From positions 60,978,590 to 61,042,589 of the forward strand of contig CM036759.1 of the NCBI GenBank assembly GCA_020796225.1: a stretch of DNA of 64,000 nt. Reading direction: 5' to 3'. Below are positions 54,576-64,000 of the stretch, piece after piece; within the stretch, counting starts at the first letter, position 1, and the number at the start of each line of letters is the position of its first letter. The DNA is from Arion vulgaris. Taxonomy: Eukaryota; Mollusca; Gastropoda; Stylommatophora; Arionidae. The notes beneath the pieces were generated by a model. The model was not told the origin of the DNA and ran no database searches. It saw only the letters and a list, made by a program, of their open reading frames with translations. Both the position numbers and the translations under genes were made by a program.

Positions 54576-54968
54576 ATGACCATCATAAATGCACTACGAT
54601 GAGTAATCATGTGTGCTCTGATCTCTTTCTTATACAGGAAGATCATAGCTGCAGTTCATGAACTAGGTTCCCAATGTAATTTTGAAGATTGTGAAAATAT
54701 TTATGTAGGAATTTTATTTCTAAAATTTTCTAATGAAGTTTGCTTGGGCAGCAGCTTTCCAGCCTGCTCTTCTCAATTTTGAACTGCCAATGGTTCTTTT
54801 ATGTGCTCAAATTTAACATGTTTTATCGTCCGTCTCCGATAGGACTAGGAACTCGATTTCACCTACACAGAGATCTCTGGGAAAATATCCAGACAGCTCC
54901 ACGAGGGAGCGAACCTGGTACCTTTGGCACAAGTGATGAGCACCCAACTTCTACGCCACAGAGACCAC
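54576..54968 (-). mobile_element. Long tRNA-derived SINE with LINE-like 3' end
   Basis: Minus strand: A-box region GGTCTCTGTGGCGTAGAAGT, B box GGTTCGCTCCC, a body shared with 52918-53340 (AGGTGAAATCGAGTTCCTAG), and a 3' end with CACACATGATTACTCATCGT, then AGTGCATTTATGATGG. Confidence 0.78.
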
Positions 54969-55200
54969 TAATATTGTTGAGCTGATTTGCAACTTATTAA
55001 ATAAACAAACAAAAAGTGGAATAATACTTGATGAACTGACTTGCAACTGTCTATTGACAAATAAAAAGTGAAGTAATACTCTTGCAACTTATTAGAAAAG
55101 GTGACACATGTTTATCAGTGTGAAGATTAATTTTTTTAAACAGTGATTCAAATTGTTAGACAAACTCCTAGAAATCTAAATGCCACACTACATGGCGACT

Positions 55201-55260
55201 GTGTTGGACAACTTTTTACAGGCGCCAAATTATGTAGCGTTTGGTACTCTAGAAGTTAAC
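55201..55260 (-). other. Possible LTR end with tRNA-Lys primer-binding site
   Basis: The minus strand reads CGCTACATAATTTGGCGCCTG, resembling the junction near 26610. Only a short stretch of possible LTR follows before the LINE fragment. A remnant at most. Confidence 0.25.
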
Positions 55261-55269
55261 TCATAGTGG

Positions 55270-55680
55270 ACCTCGGCAAAAATCACGTTTTGCAAGCCAT
55301 AACTCATGACGGATGCAGACAGGACATCTGGTCTATGAGCGAGTGAAATGGCCCATGTGGTGCTGGGGCCCCCAAGGGAAGAAGAGAATAGTACCACTGC
55401 GACCTTTAAGGCATGTCGTTAGAGGCGACTGATGTAGGATCTAGGGAAGCTACCCTAGTAACTAAAAAGCATCGCAGAAATCAGATGTGCTGGCCTACTT
55501 GTAGGCGCATAACTGGCACAACATACAATCGCTCTTAGGCTCAGATCACATACAAATCACACAAAATGGTTAACACATGGATGATATGGAGCGTTCAAAG
55601 AAGAAGAGAGAAATTCTGAAGGACAGTTAGGGGGGTCGTTCTGCACAGGACAAACTGTTTGATGATGATGAACCCTCTGC
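55270..55680 (+). pseudogene. RTE-like LINE end split by a SINE
   Basis: 55310-55349 (ACAGGACATCTGGTCTATGA) and 55606-55680 (GAGAAATTCTGAAGGACAGT) rejoin to match 42920-43010. The insertion lies between gagtgaaat and gagagaaat. Confidence 0.65.
55350..55605 (+). mobile_element. Head-type SINE
   Basis: 256 bp between imperfect copies of gag(t/a)gaaat. Begins GGCCCATGTGGTGCTGGGGC, has GGCATGTCGTTAGAGGCGAC and ends AAAGAAGAAGA. Confidence 0.87.
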
Positions 55681-55873
55681 ACAAATGTGTGCCCAATATT
55701 CCCCAGTTTATCAGGGATTTGATTAGGATTAGGGCTAATAACTAAAATCTATAAAAACTGACCTGTTATAGAAACTACAATAAAAAAACTGACATAGTGC
55801 TAGGAACATATTCAACACTATCTTTCATTAGGAATACTGGAGTAACACAATTAATATAAATGTTAGTGGCAAG

Positions 55874-56112
55874 TTGCAACCTTATGTTCCTTTGGAAAAG
55901 AAATGGGTGAGGCATCCTTACAGAAACCTCTCCCTGAACAAGTCCTCCATTAGATTTGTATCACGACTTGCATGGAAGCACAAGTTTGACTCAATAAATG
56001 AAGAGAAGGATACTCTGCAAAACTTAAATGTTTTACTGGCAGTATTTGGACTTGCAAAAACATGGACAACATACTTATCCTTACTGAAGATGAAACATAT
56101 CAACCTAACAAA
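55874..56112 (+). other. Unidentified open frame
   Basis: About 80 codons without stop (..YVPLEKKWVRHPYRNLSL.., ..DTLQNLNVLLAVFGLAKT..). The frame is also open a little upstream. It has protein-like composition but no family I recognise, no ATG at its head and no clear splice pair. It may be a transposon fragment or an old exon. Confidence 0.2.
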
Positions 56113-56347
56113 TGAATCAGGGTCTCTGTGGTGAAGTGTTTAAAATGTTTGCCTTGCAATCTGAAGGTTGTGGGTTTCAATCCAATTCACTTTCTTCAGT
56201 TCACATATGCATTTTTTCCAGAGATCCTAGGAATGTTGCCAAAGTTCATGGTTTGTTTAACACTCAGCAGTTGGCATGCTATTTCTTCCAGGTGGGACAG
56301 AACCATTTGGGGAAACCTGATGCATTGAAGTCATTTCTTTGCTTTTA
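56113..56347 (+). mobile_element. tRNA-derived SINE, diverged
   Basis: Same family as 1849-2097: head GGGTCTCTGTGGTGAAGTG, B box GGTTTCAATCC, body TTTTTTCCAGAGATCCTAGG and end GATGCATTGAAG. Older than the other copies. Confidence 0.8.
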
Positions 56348-57892
56348 GAGGTTTTTTTTAGAAGTGAACAGCCAGTAATGAAAATGGGACACACAATTAT
56401 CATAAAGTTAATGAATGTACTCAGATATCTTATACAGACTGAGGTTGTCACTGTAGATCATCATAAACTGAATTCATAGAGGTAACTCATTTCTCAGTAT
56501 AGACTTCTATACATGGAAAACTGATCATGAAAAAGATCATGGAAAATCAGTTACCTGACTTAGAATCGCCGCTGGTCTAGGGATGGCAATGTGTACTGGT
56601 TATAAAGAGCTTTAGTGGTCTTTGTTGGAGGCTGAGGAAGAGTTATACAACAGCATCAATATTGAAGCAGCATGAATGTGACAACTTTAAAGAAGAAAAA
56701 TTGCATTAACTTTTATTGAGTATTTTTACAAACATATTTTCTTGCTTGATGTTGTTGAGAGCTAAATATACTCAATGTATAATTCTTTCACTGTTAATGT
56801 CCAGTTATGTACGTGGCATCATATTACTTCTTGTGTTCGCTCGCTATGAATTCAGGCATAGTCAGGGCGCTGGTATGAAACTTCTGACTGATTTTTACAT
56901 GGTCGGGTTTCCTTTTCATCGATGTCCCCCATCTTCTCCTTCTTCAGAGGTATCACATTACTATAAAGTTGTTTGTTGCTTTTCTGACCTTCTGCAGCAT
57001 ATTAACATGAAGTTACTAGGATCAGTCTCGTTCTTGTGTATTTCATCTTAGTTTTATGTAGACGGTCCTCGTCTCTGGTTCCCATATGGAAGAAAAAATA
57101 GAACTTTAGCCATGCATTCTCTACTATCCTTGCATGTGATTCAAATATGCAGGGTTAAAAATATATGCTCTAGTTCTGGGCTATCTAATCATCATATTCT
57201 TGAGCCATCTCACAGCATCCCAAATCTATCTAAAAACCACTTCAGGATCCTTCTACGCACTAGTGTCAGATACAAGTTGAAATTTAGATTGAAGCTCAGA
57301 TTATTTCCCCTAGCTTAATGTGCAATGTTCAATTTTTAACATGTTGTACAAGGGGAATCATAGAACTAGGCTGCTGTTGGTGCAGTTACTTCATCCCTAA
57401 GTGTTGGTCAGTCAGCCTGAGTCAGACTGAGGCTGACTGTTTCCAGGATGCACTGCTTGAAGATTAATATGGAAACAAGATTGGTGATTTAATTCTGAGG
57501 AACCCACTTGTGCAATGTGATTCCCTTCTTATCTTTTCAAGCCATAACAAAATTTATATTATAAAAATAATAATTCTGTGATGTTTTATGAGATTCATAT
57601 ATCAAGTTTTTAGTTTTATGATAAATCAAATTTGAATAGAGCGTTAATAAAAACACTTCTTGACACTGACTAGTCTTTTGAAAGTTCATTAAGGTCAATG
57701 CATAATGACATTAGGTATGGATCGTTGATTAGATAAGTGCATAAACACATGGAACAAAACAGTTATGTTAATCATGAATCTTAAATTAGAGAAATGAATA
57801 AACACATGGAACTTTTTTGTTCGCTCTACATCAACCACTTGTTAAGTGAATCTTTGTGGTCGGTATGAAATTTGTGCTTTAGAGTGTGAGTT
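56348..57892. other. Unassigned 1.5 kb segment
   Basis: Scattered short open frames, none with a domain. 57405-57440 contains the short tandem CAGTCAGCCTGAGTCAGACTGAGGC. 57810-57870 holds a head-type SINE tail piece (CATCAACCACTTGTTAAGTG). Otherwise nothing is recognised. Confidence 0.35.
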
Positions 57893-58223
57893 CTCTCTCA
57901 TGCGCGATCAGCGACCGATGTACCAGATCTCCCCATAAATTCTACTCATGTGGAAATCTGATTCATGCAGCCTTAGCATTGGTGTTTTTTACGTCACATC
58001 TTCAGCACCATTTGGAGCTCTGGTGCTTATCCTTCGCGATGTGTCCGGTTTCAGCCATCGTTTACTCTGTTCCCTCTCCGTTCTGTAGCCATCTAGTGTT
58101 TTTTACGGTGTGGGGTAGCTAGCCCCACGACCAACCTTCTTAGTTGCCTCTTACGACATGCGTGGCAGGTAACAGTGGTTCTATTCATTACACCCCAATT
58201 TGGGCCCTGGTAACCACTCGGGT
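57893..58223 (-). mobile_element. Composite SINE: RTE-type head, RNase H LINE tail
   Basis: 331 bp flanked by the 11 bp duplication gagtgtgagtt (57882-57892, 58224-58234). Minus-strand 5' end CACCCGAGTGGTTACCAGGG; the middle is shared with 4404-4600 and 40266-40521. The 3' end AATTTATGGGGAGATCTGGT, then ACATCGGTC..GATCG, matches the end of the LINE at 9745-10758. Two LINE lineages are therefore joined in one SINE. Confidence 0.87.
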
Positions 58224-58626
58224 GAGTGTGAGTTCGATATGCCAGTTAGGCACCTACAGACCTGTGGGCCAGAACATTAGGTTTCTTTATTCTTTTTTAT
58301 TCAGGTTCACATTCCAAAGTAGGACAACAACAAACATTGACTTGAGTAGTCCATCTCTCTAGGTGAGCCAGAGCCCTGATAGCATTGGACCTAACGGTCA
58401 AAGTTTCCCAGTCTACACCACAGTGAGATGGGGTTGGCTTGTGTGTTCTACGGGTCATCAGCAGGCTACTAATTTTCACTTTTTGCCCTTCGTAAAAGAA
58501 ACAAGTCAACCACAACTCTGTTGGATGCAGAATACGATGCTGAGCACACTCTGTAGACCAACACATGAAACAAATCACTGATGGTGATCTTGAATTGGAT
58601 AAATGAATAAACATGGACTAAAATAA

Positions 58627-58632
58627 TGTTTA
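58627..58632 (-). terminator. Probable polyadenylation signal of the MOK-like gene
   Basis: AATAAA on the minus strand (TTTATT on plus) about 100 nt after the proposed stop of the kinase gene. Confidence 0.45.
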
Positions 58633-58731
58633 TTGACCTAGTACAAATAGATTTGAAAAGGGCAAATAAATCATGTAATAAAAATATAATTTAGATTTAA
58701 AAAATGCAGGATCAGTTCTTCTGCTGCTACA

Positions 58732-58761
58732 CTATATGTATAAAGGATAGGTAACATTGAG
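58732..58761 (-). CDS. MOK: MOK-like proposed last exon
   Basis: After catcttgtag a phase 0 exon would read LNVTYPLYI and stop. The choice between this and read-through from exon D is open. Confidence 0.35.
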   Translation of the reverse strand, partial: LNVTYPLYI

Positions 58762-61700
58762 CTACAAGATGCAATACAACTGACATTAAATGAGTAAAGA
58801 AGAAATTTACCAACCTTATGAAGTTTGTATGAATTATTGATGGTAGGCAAGAGAGTTTGAGGGAATCCTACAGCAGGCAGTCTGTTAAATGTTGTTGGGA
58901 AACTTGTTGTGTGGAAGGTGGGATTGAATGTTGCTGTGTGCATGGGTACTCGTGGCAGGAAGTGAGAGTCATTTCTCCATTTGTGCTATGAAAGAAATGC
59001 AGACTAAACAAGTCAGAGCAATGCACAAATAACATGTAAATAATGCACAGAAAATCCTTATCAAGTCTGTACAACCAACATGTTATTGTTTAGAATTGGT
59101 AACTATTATTTTACTCACCTGTAAAGCAATATTTTTTTTTAGATGGGATAAAAATCTTACAGGAAATTTTAGTTTAATGTCACCTAAAAGCTACTGATCT
59201 GGGTAACTTTAGCAAGATTCAGTTTGGCTGTCAGTGACACAATACATGTGTTTATACATAGTTGTATTTAGAGAATGCTTTTACATGCGAGTCCCACATC
59301 GTTATATATGCCATCATTTACACTAACTTTGTGATCTGACTTCTAGCCTGAATGTGATAGACTAGTGTACTGTTTATCTCATTTAGGGGAATCTGTCTTG
59401 GCTCTGTATAGAATTCCGTCAAGATAAACAAAGATGTTCACTGGTAGGAGACGCTGGTGTTTAATAATGATGACTGGGTTATGTTACTGCTCTCTAGGGA
59501 TGAGCTGTCTCCTGGTGTTAATGGTAAGGCCAAATATATCACAGGCCATAGAAAATCTGTCCATGTAGGTCTGTATATCTTCCTCAGAGTTGGTAGTAAG
59601 GGTGTAGTCATCAACAAACAGCAGGTTTGAGATGGTTGATTCTTTCACCTTGGTGGAGGATTTTAACCTGTGATTGAATAGATTGCCATCTGTCCTATAT
59701 CTAATCTTTAATTCAATTTTATGACATTCCTGAAAGATATTCTTGAGCACGACCGCAAGTATCATGCTGAAAAGTGTTTTAGGTCTGCATGCAGCCATGT
59801 TTGACACTTCATTTTTCACGCGCTGTGTTTCATATAGGTGCATAGACAGTGAAGTTTATACAAGAGACAGCATTGAATTTATAGACAATATTTCCAGCAA
59901 ACGAAAGGAAGGAAATAGGCGCATCATTTTTAGCCCTTACTGAATTTGGTATCCTTTGATAGATCGGAGCACCTATTGACATGTCTGGAGTACAATGAAG
60001 ACATTCCAATCTGAAATTGTATCCATTGCTTGATAAAGACATTTTAGACCAAATGATAATTTAGCCTGTTTTTGTAAAACTAATTATCTTTGATTTATTT
60101 ATTTCTTAAATAGATTTAGTACAGTTTTTCTTCACCTTTTCTGGTTGGTGTTAGAATACTATCTGTACTTTATAATTTCATAAGTAATGATAGCAAATAC
60201 ATCTGATACAGTATATAATGGAGTCATCTTAGACTGCACTTACCCGCCTTCTGTCCTTCAATGGATGTGTGGGATGGGACTGAGCTTTTGGGAGTGTTGG
60301 ATACATAGTAATCTCCATCATTCGTGCTTTCAGAGGAGATGAAGGATCTTCATCCAGTTGAATGATTGCCTCAGAGATATCATTGTCTTCATGTGGTGTA
60401 GTAATATCTCTATTGTCTTGAATCTTCTGCTGTTTAGCTTTCAGAGTCTCTTTCTTATCATCACTTCTGCATTAGACACATGATTTATATGTTAGTATAA
60501 ATAGCTGTTATTATGTCCCGAGTTATAGTGAAATAAATGTGTACAATGCTAATATAGGGCATTCCAAGCACAGAAATAAAAAGTGCAATCAGAGAAGAAA
60601 GAAATTTAATAGAAACGAAGTACTTTTCTTTCTTCTTTCCTGTATTGTCATTGTGCCTTTCTATGTCAAGGTATAAAAGGAGTTCTGGCTAGTGTCCTAG
60701 ATTTTTCTTCACATTTGGTGGTTTCTACCTCTTCTGATATTTCTACTGTCCATTTGTGTGGGTGACCTTGTGTTTTGAAACCATTGTATCTGAAGAGTAG
60801 TATTGAGTTTTAGAGTATATTCATTGCATTCCAGACATGTCCATAGGTGCTCCGATCTCCTTCCCAATATCTCCAACAGCGTGTAGCGACTAACAGTACC
60901 AGTACAATGTTGATTGACAAGTGTGTAAAGAAGTGTATATAAGATAAAGAGTGTGTACAATTGTGTACAAATATGTATATAAGGTATAGAGTGTGTACAA
61001 TATCTTACTATAGTTATATTTGATATCCTACCTGAAATCCTTAAAATATGTATGTTTCATTGCTTGAAGAGCTGTAATTCTGTCATCAGGGTCGTAGGTA
61101 CACATCAAATAAATCAACTGAATGGCTTCAGATGATACATGAGTCAGCAATCTTTCAATCCCTGACCCTTTCTTGTATGGAAAGTTGAAGGTCATTCCCC
61201 TTGATCTAGCAAAAATATGAAATAAATGTTTTTCTCAATTCTTCTTTGAACGCTCCATATTAACCACTTGTTAAATCACTATTTGTGATTTGTATGTGAT
61301 CAAAGTCTAAGAGTGATTGTACGCTGTGCCAGTTATGGGTCTATGAGTATATCAGCACATCTGATTTCTGTTATGCTTTTTATTTACTATGGTCGCCCGT
61401 GTTGTGCGGGGCCCAAGGGAAGCAAAAATAGTACCACTGCAACATACAAGGCATGTCAGAGGTAAGTAAGAGGCGACTGATGTAGGACTTAGGAAGCTAC
61501 CTCGTAAATAAAAGTGTCACAGAAATCGGATGTGCTGGCTTACTTGTAGGCGCATAACTGGCACAATGTACAATCACTCTTATGCTCAGATCACATACAA
61601 ATCACACAGAGTGGTTAACAAGTGGTCAATATGGAGTGTTCGAAGAAGAAGATTTACTAGGGTAGCTTCTCTAAACCCCTACCTTAATCGCCTCTTACGA

Positions 61701-62667
61701 AATGCCTTGTAGATCGCAGTAGTACTATTGTTTGCTCCCCATGTGAGCCCCGGAAATACAGGGCGGTTTCTCTCAATAAAACTATGTACCCTACACACAA
61801 GACACTGACTTAATAAAAGTTATAATAGTTATACTAACAGGATATTATAGTTATGTAACTAAACCATCTGTGGCCTAGGGGTTAGTGACTTGGGTCTATT
61901 AACCCCGACGTTCTGAGTTTGAATCACGCTGCAGACAGTTTGGTTGCAAATTGTTTGCGTGGATTTTAACAAAGGACGATGGCACCACCCGTTCAGAAAG
62001 CAATGGCAAACTACTGAACGTAAAAATGCCTAGAAAAATCACAAACAGCTTTAAAAGCTGGGGTTGATTCGCAAAGTCCTGTAAAGGACATGCAATTAAC
62101 TTTAACTAAACCATGAAATATTTACTATTGTAACCAAAATGGATGATATCTCTCATGCATTCCCGAAATGGATGATATAAACAACAAACTAAATAGATGT
62201 TATAATAAATAAACTAAATAGATGATATAATCAATAAACAAAATGGATCAAATAATCAATAAACTACATGGATGATATAATCAATAAACTACATGGATGA
62301 TATAATCAATAAACAAAATGGATCAAATAATCAATAAACTACATGGATGATATAATCAATAAACAAAATGGATCAAATAATCAATAAACTACATGGAGGA
62401 TGTAATCATGAAACTGTCAAGTCAGCTGTGTTATTTAAGATGGCATATGAAACATTTTACCTAAGAAAAAACCATGCACCCACAAGATACCATACTGGTT
62501 TATCATCATAGACAAAATAATGATTATGTACGTCACAAGTATGGCACAAATTGTTCATAAATTACCTCCTAAATTTATTTAGGACACTTGTCTCTGGAGT
62601 TCCAATAAGATCATGTATTTTTGCAATTTGATCCACTTCATTAGAACCAGGAAATAATGGATGTAAA
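58732..62667 (-). CDS. MOK: MOK (RAGE)-type serine/threonine kinase, C-terminal half
   Basis: Minus-strand exons 62667-62566, 61205-61032, 60466-60244, 58985-58815 and probably 58761-58732 keep frame across GT-AG introns. Exon A encodes LHPLFPGSNEVDQIAKIHDL, then IGTPETSVLNKFRR. Exon B gives SRGMTFNFPYKKGSGIERLL and the subdomain XI box DPDDRITALQAMKHTYF. This is the late kinase lobe and order of the MOK/MAK/ICK group, closest to MOK. The last exons code a Pro/Ser-rich tail ending LLPTINNSYKLHK. The catalytic loop and DFG exons are upstream, beyond the window. MOK kinases are MAPK-related and cilium-associated in other animals. Confidence 0.85.
58815..58985 (-). CDS. MOK: MOK-like exon D
   Basis: 171 nt after tttcatag: HKWRNDSHFLPRVPMHTATF .. 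LPAVGFPQTLLPTINNSYKL. The donor GTTGGT is weak. Reading through would add about 33 codons instead. Confidence 0.65.
59484..59843 (-). pseudogene. LINE RT fragment (C2H2-LINE family)
   Basis: One frame reads TLFSMILAVVLKNIFQECHK, RYRTDGNLFNHRLKSSTKVK, then LLFVDDYTLTTNSEEDIQTY. The catalytic box is FVDD rather than FADD. This RT belongs to the LINE type that ends in a C2H2 finger (compare 36990-38985). It lies in the MOK intron. Confidence 0.8.
59960..60010 (+). pseudogene. RNase H LINE extreme 3' end
   Basis: GATCGGAGCACCTATTGACA followed by TGTCTGGAGTACAATGAAGA matches the terminus of the LINE at 30690-31110. Only the last roughly 50 bp is present. Confidence 0.6.
60244..60466 (-). CDS. MOK: MOK-like exon C
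   Basis: 223 nt between taatgcag and gtaagt. The charged linker DDKKETLKAKQQKIQDNRDI, IIQLDEDPSSPL and HPLKDRRR ends in phase 0. Confidence 0.78.
60815..60935 (-). pseudogene. RNase H LINE 3' end
   Basis: The minus strand reads HCTGTVSRYTLLEILGRRSE, then HLWTCLECNEYTL in the shifted frame, matching the end of 30690-31110. Confidence 0.65.
61032..61205 (-). CDS. MOK: MOK-like exon B
   Basis: 174 nt between gctag and gtagga. Encodes the end of the kinase domain, including SSEAIQLIYLMCTYDPDDRI and MKHTYFKDF. Confidence 0.87.
61242..61764 (-). mobile_element. Head-type SINE interrupted by another SINE
   Basis: 61242-61389 is the 3' part and 61660-61764 the 5' part (minus-strand start CCGCCCTGTATTTCCGGGGC). 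The two join at CTAGGGTAG../TTTACTA once 61390-61651 is removed. Confidence 0.85.
61390..61651 (+). mobile_element. Head-type SINE inserted in a SINE
   Basis: Flanked by atttacta (61382-61389, 61652-61659). Begins TGGTCGCCCGTGTTGTGCGG, carries an 8 bp extra (GAGGTAAG) in the head, and ends CGAAGAAGAAG. Confidence 0.87.
61868..62102 (+). mobile_element. tRNA-derived SINE, fourth type
   Basis: Flanked by the 12 bp duplication taactaaaccat (61856-61867, 62103-62114). A box TGGCCTAGGGG; the B box is degenerate (AGTTTGAATCA). The body includes GCAATGGCAAACTACTGAAC and AAAATGCCTAGAAAAATCAC. No GAA tail. Confidence 0.85.
62140..62405. repeat. Tandem repeat, 25 bp unit in two alternating forms
   Basis: Form 1 is aataaactacatggatgata + taatc; form 2 is aataaacaaaatggatcaaa + taatc. 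They alternate in a near-regular order over about eleven units, a small higher-order repeat in the MOK intron. Confidence 0.88.
62566..62667 (-). CDS. MOK: MOK-like exon A
   Basis: 102 nt after aaatttcag and before gtaatt; starts in phase 2 and encodes LHPLFPGSNEVDQIAKIHDL, then IGTPETSVLNKFRR. The Arg codon is split with exon B. Confidence 0.85.
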
Positions 62668-62889
62668 CTGAAATTTTAGAAATTATATATTATCTGGCCA
62701 GTTTCACTGAATCACTTTTGAACATGGACTCTAAATATGAACTACAGAAAGAACCTAGAGTTTTTTTTAGATGTGGTACTATGGCAGAATGGAACAAGTG
62801 AGATGGGCGAATACAAAATAAAATAAACAAATTCTTCAAGGCATTAATGAACTTGGACAACTACTAAAAAACAGAAATGCAGAAAGCTG

Positions 62890-63366
62890 TGACTTTGTCA
62901 TAATGTTCTTCTTTGTCTAACCCTGATCATCTCACACATTGTTGGGATGAGAAGAGATTTATAGAACAAGTTTGTGTGCGCCCTTGTACAGGTGTCTTTC
63001 ATTTCCTCTGTTATTTCTGTGGTCCACATTTCTGTTTTTCAAGTACAACTTTTTGTCTAGTATCTACTGTATCTGAGTGATATAACTCTTAGAAGTGCAC
63101 TGTCTGTTGATAATCTGCTTATGTGATCAAACCATTTAACTTGACCAGTCTTTAGATTGTCCAAACTGTAGAGTAGAAAAAGAGATTAACAGAGGATGGT
63201 CACTCTGGGTCATCAGTCTTCCAGCTTCTCCACTCTGGTCTGTCTGCTATATATAATGTCTGAGAAATGCTTTTTCTTTATTCTCATTGGACTTCTGTCA
63301 GGTCTGGTTTGTGCTCTGGTAATCTGGAATGCATCTACGTCATGCAATACAATTCACATGCTGATT
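62890..63366 (-). other. Probable old LINE debris, not resolved
   Basis: Composition and short antisense frames resemble the LINE segments elsewhere, but I cannot match a domain. No MOK exon is found here. Confidence 0.25.
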
Positions 63367-63620
63367 CACCCGTATGTTGTTGGGACTCACAAGGGGAGCA
63401 AAGAATAGTAACACTGCAACCTACAAGGCATGTTGTAAGAGGCGACTGAGGTAGGGGCCTAGGAAGCTACCCTAGTAAATAAAAGCGTCGCAGTAATCGG
63501 ATGTGCTGGCCTACTTAGTGGGGCAAAACTGGCACAGCGTACAATTGCTCTTAGGCTTGGATCATATATAAATCACAAAGAGTGGTTAACAAGTGGTTAA
63601 TATGAAGTGTTCAAAGAAGA
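63367..63620 (+). mobile_element. Head-type SINE
   Basis: Begins CACCCGTATGTTGTTGGGAC, has GGCATGTTGTAAGAGGCGAC and the CTAGTAAATAAAA body, ending TTCAAAGAAGAAAAGG. Confidence 0.85.
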
Positions 63621-63629
63621 AAAGGAAGT

Positions 63630-64000
63630 TATAAAAGCTGGCCATGTGGACTGTTCTTTCCTCCAGATTGGTTTCCTGCAGTGTAATGAAGTTAGCACTG
63701 TATAGGAGTTTATCGATAAATGGTTGCTTCTAGTTCACACTATCACAATTTCAGTACATGATGCAGACAGTTTTCTGACAAAGTCGCTTACATTTTAACA
63801 TATTTTTCCTGGCACTCGCATGTTTCCTTCCTTCTACATCTTCTATCTTATTGTTGGCATTGTCTCTGACACATCTGTGTAGTATTGGACATTATTCTGG
63901 CTGTGATACGCTGTTAGTTAACCACAAAAGATTCCTACTTATACGAACAATCTCCAATGCGAGGCAGAGAGTTTCTTTCCTTGTTATACACTGGTTATAC
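63630..64000 (-). pseudogene. LINE 5' region with endonuclease start
   Basis: The minus strand reads NCDSVN-KQPFIDKLLYSANF, then ITLQETNLEERTVHMASF, the N-terminal motif of a LINE AP-like endonuclease (W/Y-N..S; LQET). Upstream RKHASARKNMLKCKRLC may be the preceding linker. It is cut by the window edge. Confidence 0.5.

Noticed and set aside
62668..64000. Further MOK exons (APE/DFG region)
   Set aside because: I looked for the expected catalytic-lobe motifs on the minus strand and found none; only SINE and LINE sequence is present.

Overview
This window looks like a transposon-saturated stretch of nuclear DNA from an invertebrate animal, probably an arthropod. I infer this from spliced genes with GT-AG introns, a C2H2 zinc-finger gene with short SUMO-motif exons, RTE-like and RNase H-bearing LINEs, hAT, piggyBac and mariner-type elements, tRNA-derived SINEs, and no bacterial gene organisation. 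The sequence alone does not name a species.

Three host genes can be assembled from exons. (1) A C2H2 zinc-finger gene on the + strand (5730-18116) has five coding exons at 5730-5798, 5952-6023, 7330-7401, 12542-12587 and 16450-18116. The splice phases agree and give a product of about 641 residues with 14 fingers. Its first three exons also occur in a decayed tandem duplicate at 280-2702. (2) A two-exon gene on the + strand for a cytochrome c oxidase subunit 7A-like protein has exons at 41121-41252 and 48840-48977. Its 7.6 kb intron is mostly mobile DNA. (3) The 3' half of a MOK (RAGE)-type protein kinase lies on the - strand at 62667-58732. Its upstream exons are outside the window.

The rest is layered mobile DNA. 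1-5700 holds duplication unit A, an RTE-like LINE, two SINEs and a deleted RNase H LINE. 5683-9541 is unit B, with later LINE, foldback and SINE insertions. 9.7-16.4 kb is LINE debris in zinc-finger intron 4, plus a 1.3 kb non-coding mosaic retroelement. 18.1-31 kb holds decaying fingers, RNase H LINEs and several mosaic copies, one inserted into another. 31-40 kb has a minisatellite and nested RTE-like LINEs. 40-49 kb is the COX7A locus, with a decayed piggyBac and a full-length 3.2 kb RTE-like LINE. 49-58 kb has hAT, piggyBac-MITE, SINEs and satellites. 58-64 kb is the MOK locus.

The most unusual theme is modular non-autonomous retroelements. A high-copy SINE group starts with the same roughly 100 nt head as the full-length RTE-like LINE at 45061-48274, and this head contains a stem with compensatory changes. 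A second, 1.3 kb mosaic family has its own covarying 5' hairpin. Its copies carry one of two unrelated 3' ends, and both ends are found on other SINEs in the window. Many insertions have clean 7-14 bp target-site duplications, so element ends can be placed to the base.
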